From positions 1-46,026 of the IMG/VR virus record IMGVR_UViG_3300022871_000032: a stretch of 46,026 bases of DNA; one strand, given 5' to 3'. Numbering within the stretch: the first letter of the stretch is position 1; each line of letters begins with the position of its first letter. The position numbers and the translations under genes were made by a program. The notes beneath the pieces are model-generated. The model did not search any database, was not told where the DNA came from, and was given only the letters and a program-made list of their open reading frames with translations. Source of the stretch: a virus. Below are positions 1 to 8,163 of this stretch, one piece after another.

Positions 1-36
1 ACAACCACCAGAGAAATTAAAACGTCTTGTTAACAT
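1..36 (-). CDS. N-terminal fragment of a second allele of the tail nozzle gene
   Basis: Reading left from the ATG at 36 gives MLTRRFNFSGGC before the window ends. The complete nozzle gene at 44466-45917 begins MLTRRLDSSGGV with the same upstream DNA. The first five codons are identical at DNA level and the next seven differ, but the two Gly residues are kept. The edge of the contig therefore seems to come from a related strain with a diverged nozzle gene. It is too short to say more. Confidence 0.6.
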   Translation of the reverse strand, partial: MLTRRFNFSGGC

Positions 37-145
37 ATTAAGGCCTTATAATTCCAGAACGATTGGTTGATCCTCTAGAAATAGAGAAGCCCATCGGTTT
101 GGTCTTATCTTTATAAGTGTTTTCAGATATCATATTTAAGAAACC
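20..145. repeat. Terminal direct repeat, left copy (circular overlap)
   Basis: Bases 20-145 are identical to 45901-46026, a 126-base exact repeat at the two ends of the window. It covers the end of the adaptor gene and the first codons of the nozzle gene, so joining the ends restores an unbroken gene order. This is best read as an assembly overlap of a circular or circularly permuted molecule. A true short terminal repeat of a linear genome cannot be excluded. Confidence 0.9.
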
Positions 146-751
146 GTCTCTAAGTAGTGCCTCGTATTCTCTAGCCTCTGTAAATTTTCTTAGTTTTCTA
201 AAGCCTTTGGCGGTTGCTCCATAAGCAAGTATGTGGTGAAAAGCCTCTGGTAAGGAAGGAATATCTGTACCACCTGATAGGTCATCTTGCATTTCTACAA
301 ACCATAACTTGATTGCTTCTCCTGAGTCTGTCGTCCAAGCAGAACTGTCACTGTCTGGAACAGCTTTTATATAAAAGTCGTTTTCCCAAATAGCATAAAA
401 AGGATTTTCTTTACTCCAAGGATCACTCTCTGGGTTTACTGTGTTCTGAATATCATTTATATCAGCAGGAGTTACTCTAACTTTATCCACATCGTCTTCA
501 TATTGTATCTCCATCCTCTTCATGGCTAGGAATTTTGTAGGTAGTTGATACTTGTCTATACCATCCTCTATATCTAGGGTTTGGATTTCTCCTTGATAGT
601 AATTTACGTTAGCATTGGCTAATTTACTTTGGGCGGATCTATAGTCAATGTTGACCCATCTTTCAACAGAGGTCGTCGAAACACGGCTGGTAGTGCTAAG
701 TGTTATTCCTAAATTATCTTGTATATCTAGTTTTATGTTTGTTAGGTTCAT
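38..751 (-). CDS. Head-tail adaptor protein (short-tail type)
   Basis: 237 aa. It is mostly alpha-helical in style, with an N-terminal helix, a central segment with a WENDFYIKAVP strand-like motif and a C-terminal helical pair. This layout resembles adaptor/tail-tubular-A proteins (P22 gp4 or T7 gp11 type), which dock the short tail to the portal. No catalytic motif is visible. In circular order it is immediately upstream of the nozzle gene, the usual adaptor-nozzle pairing in podoviruses. The start at 751 has no Shine-Dalgarno sequence. Function is inferred from length, style and position. Confidence 0.6.
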   Translation of the reverse strand: MNLTNIKLDIQDNLGITLSTTSRVSTTSVERWVNIDYRSAQSKLANANVNYYQGEIQTLDIEDGIDKYQLPTKFLAMKRMEIQYEDDVDKVRVTPADINDIQNTVNPESDPWSKENPFYAIWENDFYIKAVPDSDSSAWTTDSGEAIKLWFVEMQDDLSGGTDIPSLPEAFHHILAYGATAKGFRKLRKFTEAREYEALLRDGFLNMISENTYKDKTKPMGFSISRGSTNRSGIIRP

Positions 752-779
752 AATTGTTTAGTAATTAGTAAGGTCATAT

Positions 780-1922
780 TTAGATTTGATAAATTACGTT
801 AAATGCAAAGTGGTCAGCATTAACCCAAGTATTAGGAGTAGTAGGGGACAAAAAAACATTATCTACTTGATTTATAAACATCAAAGTCGTCCCTGCTTGA
901 AATCCAAGGTAAAGATTGTAGTGTGCTACTCCTGATCTAATTGCCCACATATTACCTAATATTCCATAAACAGTAGAGGCTTGTGTTATGGGAAGTGAAA
1001 AATGGTAACTACCTGTCCCAAAAGTAGTAGTACTTCCCATCATAACATACCCATTTACATAACACATATTCCGTATTATTGTAAACCGACCAGTAATAGT
1101 CCCATTTCCAATAACAGGGTTAGTCGTAGAGCCAGTCCAAGCAAGTGCATAATTAAAATACAACGGAAAACCCATTGGGCTTTCAGCATGAGAATAAGCA
1201 TTTTCGGTAATTGCCGAGTCAGCAACTGTGTAACTTGAACCTCCAGTAACAGTTAAAAGAGTACTTGCCACTGCGGTAATGTAAAAATACTTCCAAGCGG
1301 CGGATTGAACCAGTCTTATCTTGTCGCCTTTTTGATATTTACTAGTCGCACCTGCGGGAACTGTAATTGTAGTCGCCGAAGCATAAACCCAATCCTCTCT
1401 AGCTGGTATCCACCCTGATTCTATCCAACTATCTGCTATTGCTTTAGGTGTAACTATCTTTGCGTCTTCTGTACCTGTGTTTATTTCTGCACCTGTGGCT
1501 TTAGCAGTACCCGAAAAACTTGTATTTAATACTGGTGTAGTAAGTATCTGGCTATTCGGCAAAACGACTGTACCTGTAAAGGTTGGAGAAGCTAAGGGAG
1601 CTTTTAGGTTCATTTGGGTTTGGATAGCTGAGGTAACACCATCTACATAACCAAGCTCTGTTTTTGTAAGAGTTGTTGGTATACCGTCTAATACATTTAT
1701 TTCTGTGGCCGTAGAAGTGACAGCCACATCTTCATTAATCTTTGGGCTTGTTAAGGTTTTATTGGTTAAAGTTTTCTCGCTAGCTGAGAGGTAATCATCT
1801 AAAGTATCAATTTCAACTTTTGTAGTAGTGGGCGTACCAGAAACATCATCTATTCCTATTATCAAATCAGTGGAAGCAAGTGTACTTAGTTCGTCAAGTT
1901 TCGTTGTTTTTTTGTTTGACAT
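780..1922 (-). CDS. Tail fibre / receptor-binding protein
   Basis: 380 aa. Residues 1-120 carry repeated short segments of the phage fibre shaft type (for example LTNKTLTSPKI and LKAPLASPTFTGTV). A middle segment has the KGDKIRLVQ and FYITAV strands of a small beta-domain. Residues from about 250 to 380 are rich in Gly, Tyr and Phe and look like a compact beta-sandwich tip. The start at 1922 has a clear GAGGAG ribosome site. It is the last structural gene before the adaptor and is followed upstream by a homing endonuclease gene. Likely a virion fibre that touches the host surface; the receptor is unknown. Confidence 0.65.
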   Translation of the reverse strand: MSNKKTTKLDELSTLASTDLIIGIDDVSGTPTTTKVEIDTLDDYLSASEKTLTNKTLTSPKINEDVAVTSTATEINVLDGIPTTLTKTELGYVDGVTSAIQTQMNLKAPLASPTFTGTVVLPNSQILTTPVLNTSFSGTAKATGAEINTGTEDAKIVTPKAIADSWIESGWIPAREDWVYASATTITVPAGATSKYQKGDKIRLVQSAAWKYFYITAVASTLLTVTGGSSYTVADSAITENAYSHAESPMGFPLYFNYALAWTGSTTNPVIGNGTITGRFTIIRNMCYVNGYVMMGSTTTFGTGSYHFSLPITQASTVYGILGNMWAIRSGVAHYNLYLGFQAGTTLMFINQVDNVFLSPTTPNTWVNADHFAFNVIYQI

Positions 1923-2696
1923 TTAATTTATCTCCTCATCTAATTTTAACTTAAAAGTATCATCTCTTATTTCTGTACCAGTTATTCTTAGTAGACTATA
2001 ACCACACTTAGTCAGATAAGCGTTTTTAGCTTTATCGTGTTTTTTTACTCTATTTAAAGAATGCCAATAGTCTCCATCTGCTTCTATTACTAAATTAAGA
2101 GAAGGGATATAGGCATCTACTAAGAATTTCCCATTAATTAATCTTTGCTTCTCGAATAAGATACCCCTATTTTTAAGTTCTTCGTAGAGTTTCTTCTCTA
2201 TTGAGGTAGGCTCTTTTGCGTCTTGTTGTTTTTTTACCCCAAGTAAACCAATTTTTTGGTAATAATCTTTACTCCTTAGGTTTTCTTTTTGATACTCGCT
2301 TAATTTTCTTTTATGTTCTTTAGAAAATGGTTTACGTTTTTTTCCCTTAAACCAAGAAGCACAACCAGTTTTAGCCACACTCATCCTTTGTCTAGTTTCT
2401 TTAGATACCTCTTTTCCTATAAGAGACTCACTTATATGACTTCTATGTTCTTCGGTAAAAATCTTGCCTTTCCAATATGAACATTCTTCTTTGGTAGGGA
2501 AATGGTGATTTTTAAGGGCTTTTTTAGATAATTTCCAACCGCTCCCGTGTTTATATGTTGTTTTTTTTCCTTTATTCCAAGGAGAATCACCTTTTTTAAA
2601 TCCATTAAAAAGACCAAAACATTTTTGAGAACAAAACTTTCTATTATTTATTCCTTTAAAAGAAGTTTTACAGTTTAAACAAATTTTATTTACCAT
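1923..2696 (-). CDS. Homing endonuclease, zinc finger + NUMOD3 + DUF559 nuclease
   Basis: 257 aa. An N-terminal zinc finger has Cys6, Cys9, Cys22 and Cys26. The middle (about 70-140) has several NUMOD3-type repeats (FTEEHRSHISE, FSKEHKRKLSE) that bind DNA modularly. Residues 165-250 form a DUF559/Vsr-like PD-(D/E)XK nuclease with LVDAYIP and VIEADGDYWHS carrying the acidic residues. It lies freestanding between the fibre gene and a small virion gene, abutting the fibre gene by one base. Its nuclease half is almost the same as that of the gene at 15647-16438, while the DNA-binding half differs. Probably a selfish mobile gene. The start is preceded by a hairpin around the ribosome site. Confidence 0.8.
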   Translation of the reverse strand: MVNKICLNCKTSFKGINNRKFCSQKCFGLFNGFKKGDSPWNKGKKTTYKHGSGWKLSKKALKNHHFPTKEECSYWKGKIFTEEHRSHISESLIGKEVSKETRQRMSVAKTGCASWFKGKKRKPFSKEHKRKLSEYQKENLRSKDYYQKIGLLGVKKQQDAKEPTSIEKKLYEELKNRGILFEKQRLINGKFLVDAYIPSLNLVIEADGDYWHSLNRVKKHDKAKNAYLTKCGYSLLRITGTEIRDDTFKLKLDEEIN

Positions 2697-2697
2697 T

Positions 2698-2721
2698 GTG
2701 CAAATTCCCCTCTCCTTGCAC
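2698..2721 (-). promoter_or_regulatory. Hairpin enclosing the ribosome-binding site of the homing endonuclease
   Basis: On the minus strand GTGCAA (2721-2716) and TTGCAC (2703-2698) can pair, with the purine-rich GGAGAGGGG ribosome site in the loop. The stem ends one base before the ATG at 2696. A closed stem would hinder ribosome access. Translation control of phage homing endonuclease genes by RNA hairpins is known for I-TevI and relatives; control here is inference. Confidence 0.4.
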
Positions 2722-2746
2722 GAGAAGCTATTAATACTAAATTATA

Positions 2747-2998
2747 TCACGCATCGGACCACGAATCGCTTGGTTTAGTTACATCATTCCAGGAATCACT
2801 TGGTTTTGCTATATCACCCCAAGTATCACTTGGTTTAGACGTGTTATTCCACTCACTGTCCTCTGGTGGTTCTAATATGATTTTTCCACCCGTTTCCAAA
2901 AGCAAAAGTCCACCATCCTCCATAAGTAAATAAGAGGTTCCAGGATTGTCCTTATCGTTCCAATCACTGGTTGGATTAGTTTCGTCTGTCCAAGACAT
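2747..2998 (-). CDS. Small tryptophan-repeat protein, probably virion
   Basis: 83 aa, acidic. The C-terminal half is three tandem units of about nine residues, KPSD(T/S)W with a following acidic residue, and the N-terminus has related NPTSDWND units. The centre, LLMEDGGLLLLETGGKIILE, is a short beta-hairpin of the kind seen at the ends of phage fibre proteins. AAGG upstream of the ATG can act as ribosome site. It lies between a homing endonuclease and a decoration-like gene in the late arc. No function is recognised; a small head or tail accessory protein is likely. Confidence 0.5.
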   Translation of the reverse strand: MSWTDETNPTSDWNDKDNPGTSYLLMEDGGLLLLETGGKIILEPPEDSEWNNTSKPSDTWGDIAKPSDSWNDVTKPSDSWSDA

Positions 2999-2999
2999 T

Positions 3000-3461
3000 C
3001 TAAGCCTTCACAACTTTCCCGTCTAAACTAATTGGTCGCCATAAGCACTGGTAATATATTTGACCAGATGTTATGTCGGCAGTCGTAGTCGTCTCAATAA
3101 TATCCAATCCATTAACGACAGCAAAAGGTCCAACTAAAGAACCAAAAGCAACTACACCAGCATCTGCAGGTGCAGCAGCAGTCCAAATATCATTAGCGTC
3201 TATATCCGTAGCAGTAGTCTCTGCTACTATTCCTGCCAAATTTCCAACAACACCAACTTCTAGTTTTCCACTTCCAGCAAGATCAACAGTACAAACAGGC
3301 ATAAGTATAACGGATACATCACCAGTAACAGTAAAAAGAGTATGTGAAGCACCTGTACCAGCCGAGTCCCCTCTAGCATTAGTGGTTCCACCAGCAAAAG
3401 CAGTGGGAGCAGATTTTACAACGGCATAACTATCTATATTCAAAGCGTCTTCATTTTTCAT
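3000..3461 (-). CDS. Probable minor virion / decoration protein
   Basis: 153 aa, rich in Ala, Gly, Thr and Val, with alternating strands (HTLFTVTGDVSVILMPVC, KLEVGVVGN) typical of beta-rich phage head or tail surface proteins. No enzyme motif. Its ATG overlaps the end of the gene upstream (3458-3766), suggesting translational coupling. Assignment as a structural protein rests on composition and position. Confidence 0.5.
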   Translation of the reverse strand: MKNEDALNIDSYAVVKSAPTAFAGGTTNARGDSAGTGASHTLFTVTGDVSVILMPVCTVDLAGSGKLEVGVVGNLAGIVAETTATDIDANDIWTAAAPADAGVVAFGSLVGPFAVVNGLDIIETTTTADITSGQIYYQCLWRPISLDGKVVKA

Positions 3462-3766
3462 TTCACGAATCTTTCATAAAGGTTAATGTGTTTAGCTTCA
3501 AGTTTCTTTTCTTTATCTAGTTTTTGAAAGGACTCTTTTATGATGTCTTGTGCTTTTTCCCCAACTTTCAATTCAACTTCTTTTCTTCCTTCCTCTATGT
3601 TCCAAGTAATTTGTCCATTTTCTTGCTCAATCTTGTATTTCTTGTAATCAGCTTCTGAAAAACCGAGAACGTTTTGTAAATCACGAATAACTTTTAAGGT
3701 AATAAGATCACCTTCTGTTGGTAAGATTTGTAGTAAAAGTATTCTTTCTAGTATCGTTAGTTTCAT
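3458..3766 (-). CDS. Small charged phage protein of unknown function
   Basis: 102 aa with an N-terminal hydrophobic helix (LERILLLQILP) and a Lys/Glu-rich helical C-terminal half. The spacing resembles small conserved proteins found between capsid and tail genes of many tailed phages, for which no function is established. It overlaps the next gene by four bases. Confidence 0.55.
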   Translation of the reverse strand: MKLTILERILLLQILPTEGDLITLKVIRDLQNVLGFSEADYKKYKIEQENGQITWNIEEGRKEVELKVGEKAQDIIKESFQKLDKEKKLEAKHINLYERFVK

Positions 3767-3858
3767 TTTTTTGTTTAATTTTTAAATAATATTGAGCGGA
3801 GACAACTGCAAGGGTCGTCTCCATAAAATTATACATTTAAAATACTTATTTAACAACC

Positions 3859-4311
3859 TTAACGAATCAAAAAAGTTTTATGACAAAAGGGACATTCTAT
3901 TTTTCCACGATTGTTTTTAGTCTGAACAATTTTTAAATTATCTATTCTATTATCATCTTTAATTCCATTCATATGATGAACTATCTCATTTTTTTCTAAA
4001 TATCTCCCAATATGTTTCTCCATAACCAAACGATGTTCAAAAATATATCCATCTACCTGAGCATTCGGATGTTCAACACGTTTTAAAAGAATATAACCTT
4101 TTTTAAAGTGTCTCCCCCCTTTCCATCTAGAGTTATTCTTTCCCCACTGGTCTCTCAGCCTTGACTTAATTTTATACTTTTTAAGCCATCTTCCTACCGT
4201 TCTGGGATTAACTCCAACTATTAGAGCTATTTCTCTTAAAGATTTTTTTTCTTCGCTATAAAGTTGTGAAAGTACTTTTTTTGTGAGACCCATGTATTGA
4301 GAATAACACAA
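3859..4311 (-). CDS. HNH homing endonuclease with HTH and terminal zinc knuckle
   Basis: 150 aa from a TTG start that has AAGGGA at suitable spacing; the internal ATG at 4293 lacks one. Residues 20-47 form a helix-turn-helix of resolvase style ([20 protein letters not shown]). Residues 87-127 are a classic HNH_3 nuclease with [12 protein letters not shown], His112-His113, Asn121 and Asn125. Cys140 and Cys143 suggest a short zinc knuckle at the end. It is a freestanding insertion between a small gene and the 750-aa fibre gene, with about 90 non-coding bases on each side. Likely selfish, cutting relatives that lack it. Confidence 0.8.
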   Translation of the reverse strand: MCYSQYMGLTKKVLSQLYSEEKKSLREIALIVGVNPRTVGRWLKKYKIKSRLRDQWGKNNSRWKGGRHFKKGYILLKRVEHPNAQVDGYIFEHRLVMEKHIGRYLEKNEIVHHMNGIKDDNRIDNLKIVQTKNNRGKIECPFCHKTFLIR

Positions 4312-4394
4312 TCGTCCCTTTGGAACAATATCTCAAACAAGGTCCACCCCATAAATATTAATTGATATATTTTAACAAAATTATGTTAGTTGGT

Positions 4395-6647
4395 CTAGGC
4401 AATTGTACCGACCTGAAGATATAATGGGCCCGTACCCTCAATATCAACCATTACAAAGTGTGTAGTTGTAAGCGATTTAGCAGCAACGGCTTCAATAGCA
4501 TTACCAGTACCAACAGTAGCTTCAAAAGTGACAAATGGAATATTTACATCATCTTGTTTAAGAGCCATACATGTGGCTACACCTGTCGTGTGTGTTTGTT
4601 CTATCCTAAGTACCGCACTATCTGCATTACAAGCTGAAGCATTAGAGACTAGTTCCATTACTGCCTTATCAGCAGCTAAGACACCAGTGGTTGTAGCAAC
4701 AAAAGCTGAATTTGTGGTTGGAGCAGATACTATATTAATAGCTGTCATATCCAAAGCTGCACAATCTATCTGCATGGCAGATGGACTATTAGTTGCAGTT
4801 ACACCTTCAGCACTTAGTCTAAGTAATGAGCCGTCAGCATTTAATGCACCAGCTGCATCTATTTCTAGACAAGCTTTGTCAGCACCAATTATTCCACCTG
4901 AAATTATCTCTACGATACTTCCAGTACCATTTACAGAAGTAATAGTTGTTGTGTCAGTGTCAGTAAGAACGATATCACCTAAATCTAGAGTTAAGGCTGC
5001 GGTTCCAGCTGCTTTACCAGCAATCGTGGTTTCACCGTATCTTTGAACGGTAAATTGTGCAGTATCATCATCATTACAATTAATGTAATTACCATTTCCT
5101 TCGGTCATTGTTGCACCGCCATTGTCTAGATAAAGCATGTCACCCGTGGTCAAAGCATCCATTCTGACTAAAATACCTTTTGGTCCAGTTGTGGCTGCTG
5201 CCATTGTTACCTCGACACCTATAGCTGTTCCAGTCGTAACTGAATCTATTACTATATCTAATCCTGTTGGAGTTGAAGTTGTGTCGCCTGCTGAAACCAA
5301 TTCCAAGATCATTCCATCATGGGTAGCTGCATTAGCGTTTATCTTCATCATCGCTCCAGTTGTGGAAACTGATGTGCTGCTAATATCAACTAAGTCTCCA
5401 GTCGTAAGAGTATTATTGACTACTACTAATGAACCTGCGTTATCTGCATCTGTAATATTTACCGAACCATCAACTAATGTTAAGTCACCAACGGTCATAT
5501 CTATATGTCCAGATGACAAAAGAATGTCGCCTGCAGTTAAAACCAAAGCGTCGGTTCCAGAAGAGCTACCAGTAATAGTTGTTAAACCAGCTACTCCCAC
5601 CGAGAAATCTGAAGTATCGTCATCGTTACAATTAATGTATTTTCCATCTCCAGTTATACTTCCACCCCCATTATCCAAGTAAAGCATATCGCCTGTAGTA
5701 AGGGCATCCATAGTAACAGAAATGCCTTTAGCTGTAGTCGTAGCTCCTGCCATAACAACGTCAATACCTTTTGCTTCGCCAGTTGTTACATCGTCAATTG
5801 TGAGAGATATTCCAGTTGGGGTTGCAGTCGTGTCTCCAGCCGAGATTAATTCAAGAATCATTCCATCGTGAGTAACCGCATTAGCGTTGATTTTCATCAT
5901 TGCACCTGTAGTCGTAATTCCTGTTGAAGAAATACTAACTAAGTCTGCTGTTGCTACTGAATCGTTTACAATCGTAAGAGTTGTGGCTGCATCTGCGTCT
6001 GTAATAGAGAGAGAACCATCACTCATAGTCATATCGCCAGCTGTATATGTGAAAGCCCCGTCAGTCATGGTAAGTCCACCACTAGTTAAGGTTAAAGCAC
6101 CGCTAGTTAGGGTTAAAGCACCATCTGAAAGAGTTACTGCACCGACTGTAACAGTAAGAGCACTGTCGGTATTTGCACCCATTTCTACTTCCATACCTAT
6201 TGGCGTGCCAATAGTTTCTGATCCAACTGAAATTTCTAAGAATTTGACTGTACCCGAAGTGCTATGAGCACCAGTAGAGTTAATGTGAAAAACAGAAGCA
6301 TCGTGTGTACTAGCAATTACACCACTTTTGGTGATTAAAAGACTTCCACCAGTAGTAGTTTGAGTATCAGTTAAAGTAACCGCACCTGCGTCTACAGCAA
6401 TTTCAGCACCGCCATTATAGGCAGCATCTAAAGAACCTGCAGCTGAGCCATCAATGTTACTCCATCCCGAAATCTGATATATCCTATACTTCCCCAAAGT
6501 TGAGTCGTAGTAACTCTGTCCAACTGTAGGAGAACTAGGAGCAGAACTTAGAGATGAAACTGTCAGGCTTCCTGTCGAATTTGATAGATCCAAATCACCG
6601 TCTATTCTGACGTTGTTTTGAAATCTTGTTATTTTTCCACTAGACAT
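4395..6647 (-). CDS. Long repetitive fibre / head-fibre-like protein
   Basis: 750 aa, very rich in Thr, Gly, Ala, Asp and Ser with almost no Lys or Arg. The N-terminus has a phage-type motif (GQSYYDSTLGKYRIY). Residues about 170-210 are short LT(S/D)G(A/G) repeats like a beta-solenoid. Residues about 210-392 and 393-565 are a long tandem duplication that shares GAMMKINANA, THDGMILEL and MDALTTGDMLYLDNGG. The rest repeats the same beta pattern. It is directly downstream of the major capsid gene, so it may be a capsid fibre or a tail spike. No catalytic site is seen. Confidence 0.6.
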   Translation of the reverse strand: MSSGKITRFQNNVRIDGDLDLSNSTGSLTVSSLSSAPSSPTVGQSYYDSTLGKYRIYQISGWSNIDGSAAGSLDAAYNGGAEIAVDAGAVTLTDTQTTTGGSLLITKSGVIASTHDASVFHINSTGAHSTSGTVKFLEISVGSETIGTPIGMEVEMGANTDSALTVTVGAVTLSDGALTLTSGALTLTSGGLTMTDGAFTYTAGDMTMSDGSLSITDADAATTLTIVNDSVATADLVSISSTGITTTGAMMKINANAVTHDGMILELISAGDTTATPTGISLTIDDVTTGEAKGIDVVMAGATTTAKGISVTMDALTTGDMLYLDNGGGSITGDGKYINCNDDDTSDFSVGVAGLTTITGSSSGTDALVLTAGDILLSSGHIDMTVGDLTLVDGSVNITDADNAGSLVVVNNTLTTGDLVDISSTSVSTTGAMMKINANAATHDGMILELVSAGDTTSTPTGLDIVIDSVTTGTAIGVEVTMAAATTGPKGILVRMDALTTGDMLYLDNGGATMTEGNGNYINCNDDDTAQFTVQRYGETTIAGKAAGTAALTLDLGDIVLTDTDTTTITSVNGTGSIVEIISGGIIGADKACLEIDAAGALNADGSLLRLSAEGVTATNSPSAMQIDCAALDMTAINIVSAPTTNSAFVATTTGVLAADKAVMELVSNASACNADSAVLRIEQTHTTGVATCMALKQDDVNIPFVTFEATVGTGNAIEAVAAKSLTTTHFVMVDIEGTGPLYLQVGTIA

Positions 6648-6726
6648 ATTTCGTTTAAGATTCCATCCAAGAGGAAGTTAACCTCTCAGACACCCCTTTT
6701 TTAAATTGTTAATTAATGTTTGTTAT

Positions 6727-7656
6727 TTAAACTGTACCGTCTGCACAATATGTGGCTCTCCAATCCGAGAAACCAGCTTCATATTCTACTTCGACTTTGT
6801 ACTTAGAAACTCCTGTGTCAAAAACGAGCTCACTATCAAAGCTAGGCTTGTTTCTCCAGAAGAAGTTTATCTTGTGTCCGTTAGCTAAAAGGAACCAAGC
6901 AGTATCAGAACCACCAGCAGCAGCTGAGATATAAGGACAGACAACTACTGTTGAGTTTCCTTTATATACATTGATTGCATTTTCAGCTGTATCTGGGTCT
7001 AATTCCGATTGCGTAATCTCTAGAGCCTCTCTCTTAAGTGCTGGAGGTACTAGTAAAGTGTGCTTACCTGTAAATTCAAGTAAAGTTCCATGACCAGCTT
7101 TTTGTTCGGTCATTGCTACTTGAGCAGCTTCATAATTATCATAATTAAGTTTATTAGTTGAATAGTTAGACTGACTACCAGTATCACCATTCTCGTAAGT
7201 TTGTGCAGCAGAAGCAAGAGCTAAAGCACCATTATTGTAATTTGCATAACCAGATGGATTAGCAGTAAAAGCGTTATTAAATAATCCGTAAGCATAACTG
7301 ACAGGATCATAAGAGGCTCTTTGTGCCAACCATTTCATCATGTCTTTCATCTCACGATATTTATTATCTTGAGCCATTTGTTTGGTTATCTGAATACCTT
7401 TCTTAAATATTCTGTAAGCATAGGTTGTTGAATAACCGAGACCTGGATCAGCATAAGGTACACTTCCACCTTCTCCGACATCTTCAAGTGCACCGACACC
7501 ATGAGACGTTATGTCCTTGGCTTCCGCACCCTCCATGTTTTCAACATTAAAAATCTTTGCAATTTCAATTTCTGGGTCTTTATATTCTAATTCGTATACT
7601 TTTCTTAGAGGTTGATCTACATCTAATAAAGGTTGTAATGAAGTTCTTGTTAACAT
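6727..7656 (-). CDS. Major capsid protein
   Basis: 309 aa. Length, position after scaffold and head-protein genes, an N-terminal arm, a long helix with aromatic residues (YRIFKKGIQITKQMAQD) and a C-terminal beta-rich part (LFNNAF, LLVPPALKRE, WRNKPSFDSELVFDTG) fit HK97-fold phage capsid proteins. No protease is encoded nearby. Its start lies four bases after the stop of the preceding gene and has no Shine-Dalgarno sequence, so translation is probably coupled. It should be among the most expressed late genes. Confidence 0.75.
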   Translation of the reverse strand: MLTRTSLQPLLDVDQPLRKVYELEYKDPEIEIAKIFNVENMEGAEAKDITSHGVGALEDVGEGGSVPYADPGLGYSTTYAYRIFKKGIQITKQMAQDNKYREMKDMMKWLAQRASYDPVSYAYGLFNNAFTANPSGYANYNNGALALASAAQTYENGDTGSQSNYSTNKLNYDNYEAAQVAMTEQKAGHGTLLEFTGKHTLLVPPALKREALEITQSELDPDTAENAINVYKGNSTVVVCPYISAAAGGSDTAWFLLANGHKINFFWRNKPSFDSELVFDTGVSKYKVEVEYEAGFSDWRATYCADGTV

Positions 7657-7660
7657 ATTT

Positions 7661-8161
7661 TTATGAGTCTAGACTACCTAATTGGTGATCTGCAATTCTA
7701 TACAGTCCCATTGAGGCATCGCTCACTCCTTCTGGATCTAATTTAATAAGCTGAACTGCTCCATTACTGTCTGAAGCGTCCCCTACGTCAACTTGATAAG
7801 AGTTGTTTAGGTCAAAATATTGGAAAAGGTTGGTTTGAGCAAGACTAGCATCTCCATCCATTTGGAATCGGATTTCTCTACCAACATCAACTAAAACACG
7901 TACATAATCAACAGTAGTGTTGTCTGACTCGGCAGTTACCCTGTCTAAATATCCAGTATCAAAAGTTACATGTTTACCATTTCTATCTACAAAACCGACA
8001 GCTATACCAGCAATTTTTTCATCAGAACTGGTTATTAAAGCTACGTGACCGTCACTATTGACAGTTACCATATCTCCTATTACGATTGTTGCGGAATCAT
8101 CCATCAGGATAGGTAATATTTCGGACCTTTCTGGTTTAGATTTTATTGTTGCTCCTCTCAT
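7661..8161 (-). CDS. Head decoration / capsid accessory protein
   Basis: 166 aa, beta-rich and acidic, with strands such as IVIGDMVTVNSDGHVALI and IAGIAVGFV, which resemble small head-stabilising proteins encoded between scaffold and capsid genes. No catalytic motif. It has a good AGAGGAAAA ribosome site and sits two bases after the scaffold gene. Function is inferred from context. Confidence 0.55.
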   Translation of the reverse strand: MRGATIKSKPERSEILPILMDDSATIVIGDMVTVNSDGHVALITSSDEKIAGIAVGFVDRNGKHVTFDTGYLDRVTAESDNTTVDYVRVLVDVGREIRFQMDGDASLAQTNLFQYFDLNNSYQVDVGDASDSNGAVQLIKLDPEGVSDASMGLYRIADHQLGSLDS

Positions 8162-8163
8162 TT

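Noticed and set aside
3783-3830. GGAGAC/GTCTCC hairpin as terminator after the HNH gene
   Set aside because: The stem is six base pairs with a long loop and no T run. It may be an RNA structure, but the evidence is too weak for a call.
4528-6267. Long plus-strand ORFs opposite the 750-aa fibre gene
   Set aside because: They are antisense shadows of a Thr/Gly/Ala-rich gene, which leaves few stops on the other strand. They lack ribosome sites and recognisable protein features.
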